Shown here piece after piece: positions 1 through 6,393 of a stretch of DNA of 6,393 nucleotides (position 1 is the first letter of the stretch; every line of letters begins with the position of its first letter). The position numbers and the translations under genes are program-made. The DNA is from Acetobacteraceae bacterium (lineage in GTDB: Bacteria > Pseudomonadota > Alphaproteobacteria > Acetobacterales > Acetobacteraceae): NCBI GenBank assembly GCA_003133265.1, contig PKWQ01000421.1, positions 472 through 6,864 on the forward strand, written 5' to 3'. The notes under the pieces are model-generated. The model searched no databases. It worked only from the letters and a program-made list of their open reading frames with translations, and was not told where the DNA came from.

Positions 1-120
1 GGCGACACCGTCGGCGATCCCTACAAGGACACCGCCGGCCCGGCGGTGAACCCGATGATCAAGATCACCAACATCGTCGCCCTGCTGCTGCTGGCGATCC
101 TGGCGGGCTGGCTGAAATAA
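1..120 (+). CDS. hppA: Membrane-bound proton-translocating pyrophosphatase, C-terminal end (partial)
   Basis: Only the last 39 codons are present; the 5' part lies outside the window and the gene ends with TAA at 118-120. The peptide contains GDTVGDPYKDTAGPAVNP followed by a hydrophobic helix (IVALLLLAILAGW), which is the highly conserved C-terminal signature of H+-translocating inorganic pyrophosphatases. These multi-spanning inner-membrane enzymes couple hydrolysis of pyrophosphate to proton (in some, sodium) export. The DxxxDPxKDTAGPAxNP stretch belongs to the conserved pyrophosphate/Mg-binding region, and the final helix is the last membrane segment. The residues that separate potassium-dependent from potassium-independent forms are not in the window, so the subtype cannot be called. 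A strong terminator follows 23 bases after the stop, so this gene ends its transcription unit and is not part of the methionine locus. Confidence 0.92.
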   Translation, partial: GDTVGDPYKDTAGPAVNPMIKITNIVALLLLAILAGWLK

Positions 121-143
121 ACCTGCCGCCCGGCTGAGAAACG

Positions 144-173
144 CGGCCCCGGACGCAAGTCCGGGGCCGTTTT
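144..173 (+). terminator. Rho-independent terminator after hppA, possibly bidirectional
   Basis: A perfect 11-bp stem (144-154 pairing with 159-169, almost all G/C) closes a GCAA tetraloop of the stable GNRA type. It is followed on the plus strand by TTTT at 170-173. On the minus strand the same hairpin is followed, after CG, by TTT (complement of AAA at 139-141). It lies between the convergent stop codons of hppA (120) and the small minus-strand gene (190), so it may end transcripts from both sides. The plus-strand reading is clearly the stronger one. Confidence 0.88.
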
Positions 174-189
174 CATGCCAACCGGAACA

Positions 190-549
190 TTATGCCAAGC
201 GAAACCGGGCGGAGACCAGCGGATCGTCGGCCAGCGCCGCGCGGATCGCCGCCGCGCCCGCCGCGCTCGCCGGCAGCGCCACCACGGCGCGGAAGAACGC
301 CACCTCGCCGCGCACCCGCGCCAGGAACAGTTTTGTCAGCGCCTCCGCCACCGGGCCGCGCGGCAGGCAGCAGGCGCAGCCGATCGGGTGTGCAGGCTTT
401 TCCGGCAGCACGAACCGAGCCATCGCATGGCCGGGCGGAGCCGGCGCGTCACCTTCGATCAGCAGCGCATCCTCCGGCCCCGCCTGATCCCCCGGCTGAT
501 CTGGGGCGGCGAACCGGACAGGCACACGGGCATCCATGAACAGGGCCAT
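190..549 (-). CDS. Small CobW/COG0523-like protein with CxCC motif and degenerate nucleotide-binding site
   Basis: The 119-aa protein starts at ATG 549-547 (a second ATG, residue 5, lies at 537-535) and stops with TAA at 192-190. Neither start has a clear Shine-Dalgarno. Residues 57-66 read GCACCLPRGP, followed by a helix (AEALTKLFLARVRGEV), a strand (FFRAVVAL) and an ending DDPLVSARFRL. This order matches what I recall of CobW-family G3E GTPases: GCxCC-x-xRGDL, a helix, RGE-x-FDRVVIETTG, then DP-x-LAARxRLD. The CxCC cysteines (58, 60, 61) bind Zn/Co/Ni in that family. Where Walker A (GxxGAGKT) should follow the first strand VPVRFAAP there is DQPGDQAGPEDAL with no GKT, and the ETTG segment is replaced by LPAS. 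The protein stops before the NKxD region and the CobW C-terminal domain. Homology was judged by eye. If it holds, this is a reduced, probably non-hydrolysing relative; otherwise it is an uncharacterised small cysteine-motif protein. It is divergent from sahR across a 40-bp gap holding a palindrome. Confidence 0.62.
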   Translation of the reverse strand: MALFMDARVPVRFAAPDQPGDQAGPEDALLIEGDAPAPPGHAMARFVLPEKPAHPIGCACCLPRGPVAEALTKLFLARVRGEVAFFRAVVALPASAAGAAAIRAALADDPLVSARFRLA

Positions 550-555
550 AGGCTG

Positions 556-577
556 GACATAAGGATATATTTATGTC
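556..577. promoter_or_regulatory. Palindromic operator, likely the SahR (ArsR-family) binding site
   Basis: Perfect 7-bp arms GACATAA (556-562) and TTATGTC (571-577) flank an 8-base AT-rich centre (GGATATAT). The whole lies in a 40-bp AT-rich gap between two divergent start codons, in an otherwise very GC-rich window. ArsR-family dimers bind palindromes of about this size, and SahR is known to control methionine-cycle genes from AT-rich palindromes near its own gene. Autoregulation of sahR-metH is therefore the natural reading. The site ends only 12 bases before the sahR ATG and begins 6 bases beyond the ATG of the minus-strand gene, so a bound repressor would cover both promoters. The assignment to SahR is inferred from position and family. 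Confidence 0.72.
566..571 (+). promoter_or_regulatory. Possible -10 element for sahR-metH inside the operator
   Basis: TATATT matches five of six bases of the sigma70 -10 consensus and lies in the centre and right arm of the palindrome. Transcription would begin near 578, giving a leader of about a dozen bases or less. No convincing -35 element is seen about 17 bases upstream. Overlap of the -10 with the operator would suit repression by steric block. The minus-strand promoter should also lie in this gap, but I cannot place it. Confidence 0.35.
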
Positions 578-589
578 ATTTGCAATGCC

Positions 590-1552
590 ATGGATCATCT
601 GCTCGCATCGCTTCGCGCCACCGCCGAGCCCACCAGGCTGCGCCTGCTGGCGCTGGCCGCGCGCGGGGCGTTCTGCGTCATGGAATTCACCGAAATCCTC
701 GGCCAGTCGCAACCCAGGCTGTCGCGGCATCTGAAGCTGCTGGGCGATGCCGGCCTGCTGGAACGGGTGCGGGAAGGCTCGCAGGTCTGGTTCACCCTGC
801 CCGGCGACGCGCAGGGCGCGCTGGTGCGCGACCTGCTGGCCCGGCTGCCCAAGGACGACCCGGTGCTGGAGACCGACCGCCGGCAGGCCGCGCGGGTGCT
901 GGCCGAACGCGCCCGCATCGCCTCCGACAGCTTCCGCCGCCAGGGCGCGGACTGGGACGAGATGCGCGCGCTCGATCTGCCGGCGCAGACCGTCGAGGCC
1001 GCGCTGCTGGCCCTGATTCCCGAAAATGCCGGGCGCCTGCTGGACATCGGCACCGGCACCGGCCGGCTGCTGGAACTGCTGGCCCCGCGCATCAGCCAGG
1101 GGCTCGGGGTGGACGCCAGCAAGCAGATGCTGGCGCTGGCCCGCTCGCGGCTGGCGCGCGCCGATCTGGCGCATTGCGCGGTGCGGCTGGCCGACATGTA
1201 CCGCCTGCCGCTGTCCGATGCGGGGTTCGACATCGCGCTGCTGCACATGGTGCTGCACTACGCCGAGCAGCCAGAGTTCGTGCTGGCCGAGGCCGCCCGC
1301 GTGCTGCGCCCCGGCGGACGGCTGATCGTGGTCGATCTGGCGGCGCACCGCGACACCGACATCGTCACGCGGCTGGCGCACCGCTGGCCAGGTTTCTCCG
1401 ACGCGGCGATGCGCGATCTGCTGCGCGGCGCCGGCTTGGTACCGGGCGCGCGGATCGCCATTTCCGGTCCGATGGAACTGTGCATCTGGCCGGCCGAGCG
1501 GGTCACGACCGACACCATTGCCGCGACCCCGCGGCAGCATACGCACGCCTGA
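590..1552 (+). CDS. sahR: ArsR-family repressor fused to SAM-type methyltransferase domain, SahR-like
   Basis: The 320-aa protein begins MDHLLASLRATAEPTRLRLL, a typical ArsR start, with a winged helix over about residues 1-75; the recognition helix is near QSQPRLSRHLKLL (39-51) and the wing near 58-70. Residues 145-300 form a class I methyltransferase fold: motif I LLDIGTGTG (150-158), an acidic residue at the end of strand 2 (D175 in GVDAS), FDIALLHMVLHY (213-224) and VLRPGGRLIVVDL (238-250). This two-domain architecture is that of SahR, which represses methionine-cycle genes and is released by S-adenosylhomocysteine. The ELCVCDL metal site of ArsR/SmtB sensors is absent: the matching segment FCVMEFTEIL has a single Cys (29). 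The methyltransferase fold therefore probably acts as the ligand sensor; catalysis cannot be excluded. metH begins 20 bases after the stop on the same strand, so the two are very likely co-transcribed. The ATG at 590 lies just after the palindrome and has no obvious ribosome binding site, so translation may be leaderless or nearly so. Confidence 0.9.
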   Translation: MDHLLASLRATAEPTRLRLLALAARGAFCVMEFTEILGQSQPRLSRHLKLLGDAGLLERVREGSQVWFTLPGDAQGALVRDLLARLPKDDPVLETDRRQAARVLAERARIASDSFRRQGADWDEMRALDLPAQTVEAALLALIPENAGRLLDIGTGTGRLLELLAPRISQGLGVDASKQMLALARSRLARADLAHCAVRLADMYRLPLSDAGFDIALLHMVLHYAEQPEFVLAEAARVLRPGGRLIVVDLAAHRDTDIVTRLAHRWPGFSDAAMRDLLRGAGLVPGARIAISGPMELCIWPAERVTTDTIAATPRQHTHA

Positions 1553-1572
1553 AACCGAACGAGACTCCGCAC

Positions 1573-4500
1573 ATGCCCCGCCCCCATCTGCTCGATGCCC
1601 TGCGCGACCGCGTCCTGCTGTGCGACGGCGGCATGGGAAGCCGCGTGCAGGCGCTGACGCTGGATGTGGAGAAGGACTACTGGGGACGGGAAAACTGCAC
1701 CGACGTGCTGAACCTCTCGCGCCCCGATCTGGTGCGGGAAATCCATCGCGGCTATTTCGCGGCCGGCGCCGACATGGTGGAAACCAACAGCTTCGGCGGC
1801 TCCTCGGTCACGCTCGGGGAGTTCGATCTGGCGGACCGCGCCTTCGAGATCAACAGGATCGCCGGCGAGTTGGCGCGGGAAGCGGCGGAAACCTTCGCCG
1901 ACGGCCGCGACCGCTGGGTGATCGGCAGCGTCGGGCCGGGCACCAAGCTGCCGAGCCTGGGCAACATCGCCTATGACCCGCTGGAAGCAGCACTGGCCGA
2001 CCAATGCCGGGGCCTGATCGCCGGCGGGGTGGACGCGATCCTGATCGAGACCTGCCAGGACACCTTGCAGATCAAGGCCGCCGTCAACGGCGCCAAGATC
2101 GCGCGGGCGGCGGCGAAGACCGACACGCCGATCTTCGTGCAGGTGACGGTGGAGACCACCGGCACCCTGCTGGTCGGCCCCGACATCGCCGCCGCCGCGA
2201 CGGTGATCGAGGCGCTGGACGTGCCGCTGATCGGCCTGAACTGCGCCACCGGCCCGCAGGAGATGGCCGAGCATATCCGCTGGCTGGCCGCCAACTGGCC
2301 CGGCCTGCTGTCGGTGCAGCCCAACGCCGGCCTGCCGGAGCTGGTGGACGGACAGACCCGCTACCCGCTCGGCGCGGAGGAAATGGCCGGCTGGGTCGAG
2401 CGTTTCGTCGCCGAGGACGGGGTGAACCTGATCGGCGGCTGCTGCGGCACCTCGATCCCGCACATCCAGGCGCTGGATGCGATGCTGCGCCGGCGCGGCG
2501 GCTTCCGCCCCGCCCCGGTCGCGCGCAAGCCGGTCTGGGTGCCCTCGGTCGCCTCGCTGTATCAGGCGGTGCCGCTGCGCCAGGAGAACGCGTTCTTCGC
2601 CATCGGCGAGCGCTGCAACGCCAACGGCTCCAGGAAATGGCGCGAATTGCAGGAGAAGCACGACTGGGACGGCTGCGTCTCGGTCGGGCGCGAGCAGATC
2701 GCCGAGGGCTCGAACAGCCTGGATGTCTGCACCGCCTTCGTCGGCCGCGATGAAACAGCCGAGATGAACGAGGTGGTCCGCCGCTTCACCTCCTCGGTGA
2801 ACTCGCCGCTGGCGATCGACAGCACGGAAACCCCGGTGATCGAGGCGGCGCTGAAGCTGCATGGCGGCAAGCCGATCATCAACTCGATCAATTTCGAGGA
2901 CGGCGAGAAGGCAGCCACCGACCGGCTGGTGCTGGCCAAGCGCTTCGGCGCGGCGGTGATCGCGCTGACCATCGACGAGGTCGGCATGGCGAAGTCGGCG
3001 GAGGACAAGCTGCGCATCGCCGCGCGCCTGGTGGATTTCGCCTGCAACAAGCACGGGCTGCGCCAGTCCGACCTGCTGATCGACCCGCTGACCTTCACCA
3101 TCGCCACCGGCAACGAGGACGACCGCAAGCTCGGCCAGTGGACGCTGGAGGGGATCAGGCTGATCCGCGATGCGTTCCCCGACATCCAGATCATTCTCGG
3201 CCTGTCCAACATCAGCTTCGGCCTGAACCCGGCCGCGCGCGCTGTGCTGAACTCGGTGTTCCTCGATCACGCGGTGCGCGCGGGCATGACCGGCGCGATC
3301 GTGCATGTATCGAAAATCCGTCCGCTGCACCTGATCGCGCCGGAAGAGGTGAAGGTCGCCGAGGATCTGATCTTCGACCGCCGCGCGGAAGGCTACGATC
3401 CGTTGCGACGCCTGCTGGAGATCTTCGCCGATCGCAAGCTCGCCGATGCCACGGTGAAGAAGCGGGCGGAGACGGTCGAGGGGCGGCTGAAGGACCGCAT
3501 CATCGACGGCGACCGCAAGGGGCTGACCGACGAGCTGGACGAGGCGCTGAAGACCAACGCGCCGCTGGACATCATCAACACCATCCTGCTGGACGGGATG
3601 AAGGTTGTCGGCGAGATGTTCGGCGCCGGCAAGATGCAGCTGCCCTTCGTGCTGCAAAGCGCGGAGACGATGAAGGCCGCCGTCGGCTATCTGGAACCCA
3701 TGATGGAGCGGGTGGCGGGCCAGGAGAAAGGCACCATCGTGCTCGCCACGGTGAAGGGCGACGTGCACGACATCGGCAAGAACCTGGTCGACATCATCCT
3801 GACCAACAACGGCTACCGGGTGATCAATCTCGGCATCAAGGTGCCGCTGGCCGACATGGTCGCGGCGGTGAAGCAACATCACGCGCACGCCATCGGCATG
3901 TCTGGCCTGCTGGTGAAATCCACCGTGGTGATGCGCGAGAATCTGGAGGAGCTGTCGCGGCTCGATCTGGACATTCCCGTCCTGCTCGGCGGCGCGGCGC
4001 TGACACGAAACTATGTGGAGGACGACTGCGTCCGCGCCTATGCGTCGGGCCGGGTGGCCTATGCGCGCGATGCGTTCGACGGGCTGCATCTGATGGACCG
4101 GGTGACCGGCAACGCGTTCGACGATTATCTGGCGGCGACCCAGGCCAAGCGGGTCGGCAAGTCGCGCAACACCGCGCGCACGCTGGGCCAGGCCGATGCC
4201 CGCGCCTTCCGCCCGGTAGATGTCGCCATCGTGCGGGCACGGCGCCAGCTTCTGACGCGCGACGTGCCGGTTCCCACGCCGCCGTTCTGGGGCGCGCGCG
4301 TGCTGGAGGCGCCGGCCAAGGCCATCGTGCCGTTCCTGAACGAGCGTAGCCTGTATCAGCTCCAGTGGGGCTTCAGGAAACAGGGCCGCAACCTGGACGA
4401 TTTCCTCGGCTGGGCGAAACAGGAGCTGCGCCCGGTGATGCGCCGGATGCTGACGATCTGCGAGCAGCAGGACATTCTGAAGCCGCAGGCCGCCTACGGC

Positions 4501-5058
4501 TACTGGAAGGCGGCCGGCCAGGGCAACGACCTGATCGTGTTCGACCAGGACGGGACAACCGAACGCGCCCGCTTCAGCCTGCCACGCCAGCCGAAGGAGG
4601 ACGGCGAGTGCATCGCCGATTTCTTCCGCGACGTGGACGACGCCGAACGCGACGTGATCGGCTTGCAGGTGGTCACCGTCGGGCAGAAGGCATCCGACAC
4701 GGCGCGGGTCTGGTTCGAGGAGAACCGCTACCAGGACTATCTGTATCTGCACGGGCTGTCGGTGGAGATGGCGGAGGCGATGGCGGAATACACCCACAAG
4801 CGCATCCGCGCCGAGCTGGGCTTTTCCGCCGAGGACGACCGCGACATCGAGAAAATGCTGTCGCAGGGCTATCGCGGCTCGCGCTATTCCTTCGGCTATC
4901 CGGCCTGCCCGAAGCTGGAGGACCAGGCGCCGCTGCTGAAGCTGTTGCAGGCCGAGCGCATCGGCGTGTCGCTGTCGGACGAGTGGCAGCTACACCCTGA
5001 ACAATCCACCAGCGCCATCGTGGTGCTGAACCCACGGGCGAAGTATTTTTCGGTGTGA
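1573..5058 (+). CDS. metH: Cobalamin-dependent methionine synthase, full length
   Basis: This cytosolic enzyme transfers a methyl group from 5-methyltetrahydrofolate through cobalamin to homocysteine. The start ATG at 1573 has a weak GAG nine bases upstream and is followed by HLLDALRDRVLLCDGGMG, the normal MetH start; the frame is open further upstream only because of high GC. At 1161 aa it is close to the E. coli length (1227). Domains: homocysteine/zinc barrel (1-315) with Cys224 in LNCATGP and Cys290/Cys291 in GGCCGT; folate barrel (about 337-600) with GERCNANGS (345-353), INSINFEDGE and LSNISFG; cobalamin cap (about 625-715); Rossmann cobalamin domain (about 717-850) with DVHDIG (730-735), where His732 is the lower cobalt ligand, plus Ser777 and Ser783 in SGLLVKS and GGAAL (806-810); C-terminal AdoMet reactivation domain (about 885-1161) with RYSFGYPACP (1104-1113). 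All catalytic ligands are present. In the reactivation domain Asn923 occupies the place of the usual AdoMet-contacting Asp. No cobalamin or SAM riboswitch fits in the 20-base gap upstream, so control is expected through SahR. Confidence 0.98.
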   Translation: MPRPHLLDALRDRVLLCDGGMGSRVQALTLDVEKDYWGRENCTDVLNLSRPDLVREIHRGYFAAGADMVETNSFGGSSVTLGEFDLADRAFEINRIAGELAREAAETFADGRDRWVIGSVGPGTKLPSLGNIAYDPLEAALADQCRGLIAGGVDAILIETCQDTLQIKAAVNGAKIARAAAKTDTPIFVQVTVETTGTLLVGPDIAAAATVIEALDVPLIGLNCATGPQEMAEHIRWLAANWPGLLSVQPNAGLPELVDGQTRYPLGAEEMAGWVERFVAEDGVNLIGGCCGTSIPHIQALDAMLRRRGGFRPAPVARKPVWVPSVASLYQAVPLRQENAFFAIGERCNANGSRKWRELQEKHDWDGCVSVGREQIAEGSNSLDVCTAFVGRDETAEMNEVVRRFTSSVNSPLAIDSTETPVIEAALKLHGGKPIINSINFEDGEKAATDRLVLAKRFGAAVIALTIDEVGMAKSAEDKLRIAARLVDFACNKHGLRQSDLLIDPLTFTIATGNEDDRKLGQWTLEGIRLIRDAFPDIQIILGLSNISFGLNPAARAVLNSVFLDHAVRAGMTGAIVHVSKIRPLHLIAPEEVKVAEDLIFDRRAEGYDPLRRLLEIFADRKLADATVKKRAETVEGRLKDRIIDGDRKGLTDELDEALKTNAPLDIINTILLDGMKVVGEMFGAGKMQLPFVLQSAETMKAAVGYLEPMMERVAGQEKGTIVLATVKGDVHDIGKNLVDIILTNNGYRVINLGIKVPLADMVAAVKQHHAHAIGMSGLLVKSTVVMRENLEELSRLDLDIPVLLGGAALTRNYVEDDCVRAYASGRVAYARDAFDGLHLMDRVTGNAFDDYLAATQAKRVGKSRNTARTLGQADARAFRPVDVAIVRARRQLLTRDVPVPTPPFWGARVLEAPAKAIVPFLNERSLYQLQWGFRKQGRNLDDFLGWAKQELRPVMRRMLTICEQQDILKPQAAYGYWKAAGQGNDLIVFDQDGTTERARFSLPRQPKEDGECIADFFRDVDDAERDVIGLQVVTVGQKASDTARVWFEENRYQDYLYLHGLSVEMAEAMAEYTHKRIRAELGFSAEDDRDIEKMLSQGYRGSRYSFGYPACPKLEDQAPLLKLLQAERIGVSLSDEWQLHPEQSTSAIVVLNPRAKYFSV

Positions 5059-5169
5059 CCGCGTCCGTCCAGGGCCAGGCTAGGCCGCGGGCTGGCGGCG
5101 GGCTACGGTTGCGGCTGTAACAACGGCCCACGCCTCCAGGCGAGTGTGAGGACGTCGCCCGCATCCGCC

Positions 5170-5173
5170 GGAG
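5170..5173 (+). promoter_or_regulatory. Ribosome binding site of the MFS transporter gene
   Basis: GGAG lies eight bases before the ATG at 5182. It is the clearest Shine-Dalgarno match at any start in the window and supports this start over the downstream in-frame ATG at 5266. The 123 bases between the metH stop and this ATG hold only short GC hairpins (for example 5084-5088 with 5095-5099) without a T tract. I therefore see no convincing terminator after metH and no clear promoter for this gene. Confidence 0.6.
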
Positions 5174-5181
5174 ATCCGACG

Positions 5182-6393
5182 ATGACCAGCACGACCACAC
5201 ACGACGCGCGCGGACGGGAGCGGCCGTTCTTCGGCTGGCATGTCGTCGGCGCCGCCTTCGTGATGGCCATCGTCGGCTGGGGCGTGGGTTTCTATGGGCC
5301 GCCGGTGTTCCTGCATGCCGTGCAGGAGGCGCGCGGGTGGTCGATCTCGCTGGTCTCCGCTGCGGTCACCGTGCATTTCCTGTTCGGCGCGATGGTCGTG
5401 GCCAACCTCGCCGCCCTGCATCGGTGCTTCGGCGTGCCGACGGTCGCCCGGGCAGGAGCGGTGATGATGGCGATCGGCTTTTTCGGCTGGGCCGTCGCGC
5501 GCGAACCGTGGCAGTTGTTCGCCGCAGCGATGCTCAGCGGCTCCGGCTGGGCCGGCACGAGCACCGCCGCGATCAATGCGATCGTGTCGCCTTGGTTCGT
5601 GCGCCGCAGGCCGGCGGCATTGTCGTTCGCCTATAACGGCGCCAGCGTCGGCGGGGTACTGCTTGCACCGCTCTGGGTCGCGCTCATCGCCTGGCTCGGG
5701 TTTCCCGGCGCCGCCGCGCTCATGGGAACGGTCACGGTCACGGTGATCTGGTTGCTGGCGGTGCGCTATTTCACCGCGTCCCCGGCCCAGATGGGGCAGG
5801 CCCCCGACGGCGACCATGCCGGCTCGCCGGCGACAGCGCCAATGCACACGGGCGAACCGGCGCTGCCCGGGCGCGCGCTGTTTCGGAACTTTCGCTTCCT
5901 CACCCTGACAGCCGCCTCGTCGCTCGGGCTGTTCGTGCAGATCGGGCTGATCGCGCATCTGTTCTCGCTGCTGGTGCCCGCGTTCGGCACCACCGGAGCC
6001 GGCGCCGCGACCGGGCTCGCCACCGGCTGCGCCATCGCCGGGCGCTCGCTGCTCGGCTGGCTGCTGCCGCCGCGCGCGGATCGGCGGCTGCTGGCGGCGG
6101 CGAACTACCTGATGCAGGTCTGCGGTTCGCTGGTGCTGCTGGCGGCCGGCGGCGCGAACGTTCCGCTGCTGATCGCCGGCATCGTGCTGTTCGGCGCCGG
6201 GATCGGCAATGCCGCCTCGATACCGCCGCTGATCGCCCAGGCCGAGTTCTCGCCCACCGACACCGCGCGCGTGGTGGCGCTGGTCACCGCGTTCAGCCAG
6301 GGTTCCTACGCGTTCGCGCCGGTGGTGTTCGGCACGGTGCGCGACCTGCTGCCCCCGGCGGCCGGCGCGCCCGAGGGCGCCGCGCCGGCCCTG
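5182..6393 (+). CDS. Major facilitator superfamily transporter (3' end outside the window)
   Basis: Open from ATG 5182 to the window edge, giving 404 residues without a stop; since MFS proteins are usually 400-450 aa, little is missing. The start FFGWHVVGAAFVMAIVGWG, then FYGPPVFL, is the first membrane segment of the oxalate/formate and monocarboxylate-like MFS group. Further hydrophobic segments lie near residues 55-77, 86-106, 111-135, 145-171, 175-195, 238-265, 271-294, 303-323, 328-352 and 364-385, so about eleven of twelve are visible. The hydrophilic central loop (about 197-233) separates the two six-helix halves. The segment WFVRRRPAALSFAYNGASVGG (138-158, loop 4-5) is the W-F-x-R-R-R-x-A-L motif common in this group. 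The classical loop 2-3 motif GxxxDRxGRR is not recognisable; that loop reads LHRCFGVPTVAR. The substrate cannot be told from sequence. It is in the same direction as metH but 123 bases away with its own ribosome binding site, so co-transcription is possible but not shown. Confidence 0.92.
   Translation, partial: MTSTTTHDARGRERPFFGWHVVGAAFVMAIVGWGVGFYGPPVFLHAVQEARGWSISLVSAAVTVHFLFGAMVVANLAALHRCFGVPTVARAGAVMMAIGFFGWAVAREPWQLFAAAMLSGSGWAGTSTAAINAIVSPWFVRRRPAALSFAYNGASVGGVLLAPLWVALIAWLGFPGAAALMGTVTVTVIWLLAVRYFTASPAQMGQAPDGDHAGSPATAPMHTGEPALPGRALFRNFRFLTLTAASSLGLFVQIGLIAHLFSLLVPAFGTTGAGAATGLATGCAIAGRSLLGWLLPPRADRRLLAAANYLMQVCGSLVLLAAGGANVPLLIAGIVLFGAGIGNAASIPPLIAQAEFSPTDTARVVALVTAFSQGSYAFAPVVFGTVRDLLPPAAGAPEGAAPAL

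Noticed and set aside
175..1572. Long in-frame open extension upstream of metH, which could suggest a much larger fused protein.
   Set aside because: The extension is Arg/Ala/Gly-rich nonsense in another frame over sahR and the minus-strand gene. Recognisable MetH sequence begins only at the ATG at 1573.
1553..1572. Possible cobalamin, SAM or SAH riboswitch before metH.
   Set aside because: Only 20 bases separate sahR from metH, too short for any of these, and the 40-bp leader region before sahR holds a palindrome, not a riboswitch fold.
1258..4797. A 1179-codon open frame on the minus strand opposite metH.
   Set aside because: It is a shadow of GC-rich codons. Its His/Arg/Gln/Ala-rich translation shows no domain, and the plus strand encodes an unmistakable MetH.
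5059..5181. Short GC-rich inverted repeats after metH (for example 5084-5099 and 5131-5142) as a terminator.
   Set aside because: The stems are four to five base pairs without a following T tract; such repeats are expected by chance at this GC content.
5728..5745. Tandem ACGGTC-like hexamer repeat (three copies) in the MFS gene.
   Set aside because: It encodes a Thr-Val run inside a membrane segment and is explained by codon choice; no wider repeat structure was seen.
5080..5958. A minus-strand open frame of 292 codons opposite the MFS gene.
   Set aside because: The translation is rich in Arg, His and Gly with no recognisable motif, while the plus-strand frame gives a clear multi-spanning transporter with a good ribosome binding site.
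1..6393. CRISPR array, insertion sequence, tRNA or rRNA.
   Set aside because: No regularly spaced repeats, transposase-like reading frames, terminal inverted repeats or RNA gene signatures were seen in the window.

Overview
The window is GC-rich, roughly 70% by eye, with strong G/C preference at third codon positions. It reads as chromosomal DNA of an alphaproteobacterium, probably of the Rhodospirillales/Acetobacteraceae type. That placement rests on protein style, base composition and the pairing of an ArsR-methyltransferase fusion regulator with full-length metH; it is an inference, not a database match.

Layout. Positions 1-120 are the last codons of a membrane-bound proton-pumping pyrophosphatase (hppA), followed by a perfect intrinsic terminator at 144-173. 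Convergent to it lies a small minus-strand gene (190-549, 119 aa). Its CxCC motif and flanking sequence resemble the N-terminal half of a CobW/COG0523 metallochaperone GTPase, but without recognisable nucleotide-binding motifs. A 40-bp AT-rich gap (550-589) separates it from a divergent plus-strand gene and is largely filled by a 22-bp inverted repeat with perfect 7-bp arms. The plus-strand gene (590-1552) encodes an ArsR winged helix fused to a SAM-type methyltransferase fold, the architecture of SahR, the S-adenosylhomocysteine-responsive repressor of the methionine cycle. Twenty bases later comes full-length metH (1573-5058, 1161 aa) with all four modules. After a 123-bp gap, an MFS transporter gene (5182 to the window end) runs off the edge.

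How the genes fit together. sahR and metH form a clear regulatory unit: SAH is a product of methylation and a precursor of homocysteine, and MetH remethylates homocysteine to methionine using cobalamin and zinc. The palindrome sits where it could control sahR-metH and also the divergent CobW-like gene. If so, a reduced metallochaperone-like protein may belong to the SAH regulon, next to a zinc- and cobalamin-dependent enzyme. This is the most interesting hypothesis in the window and it is unproven. The hppA end and the MFS gene appear to be unrelated neighbours.
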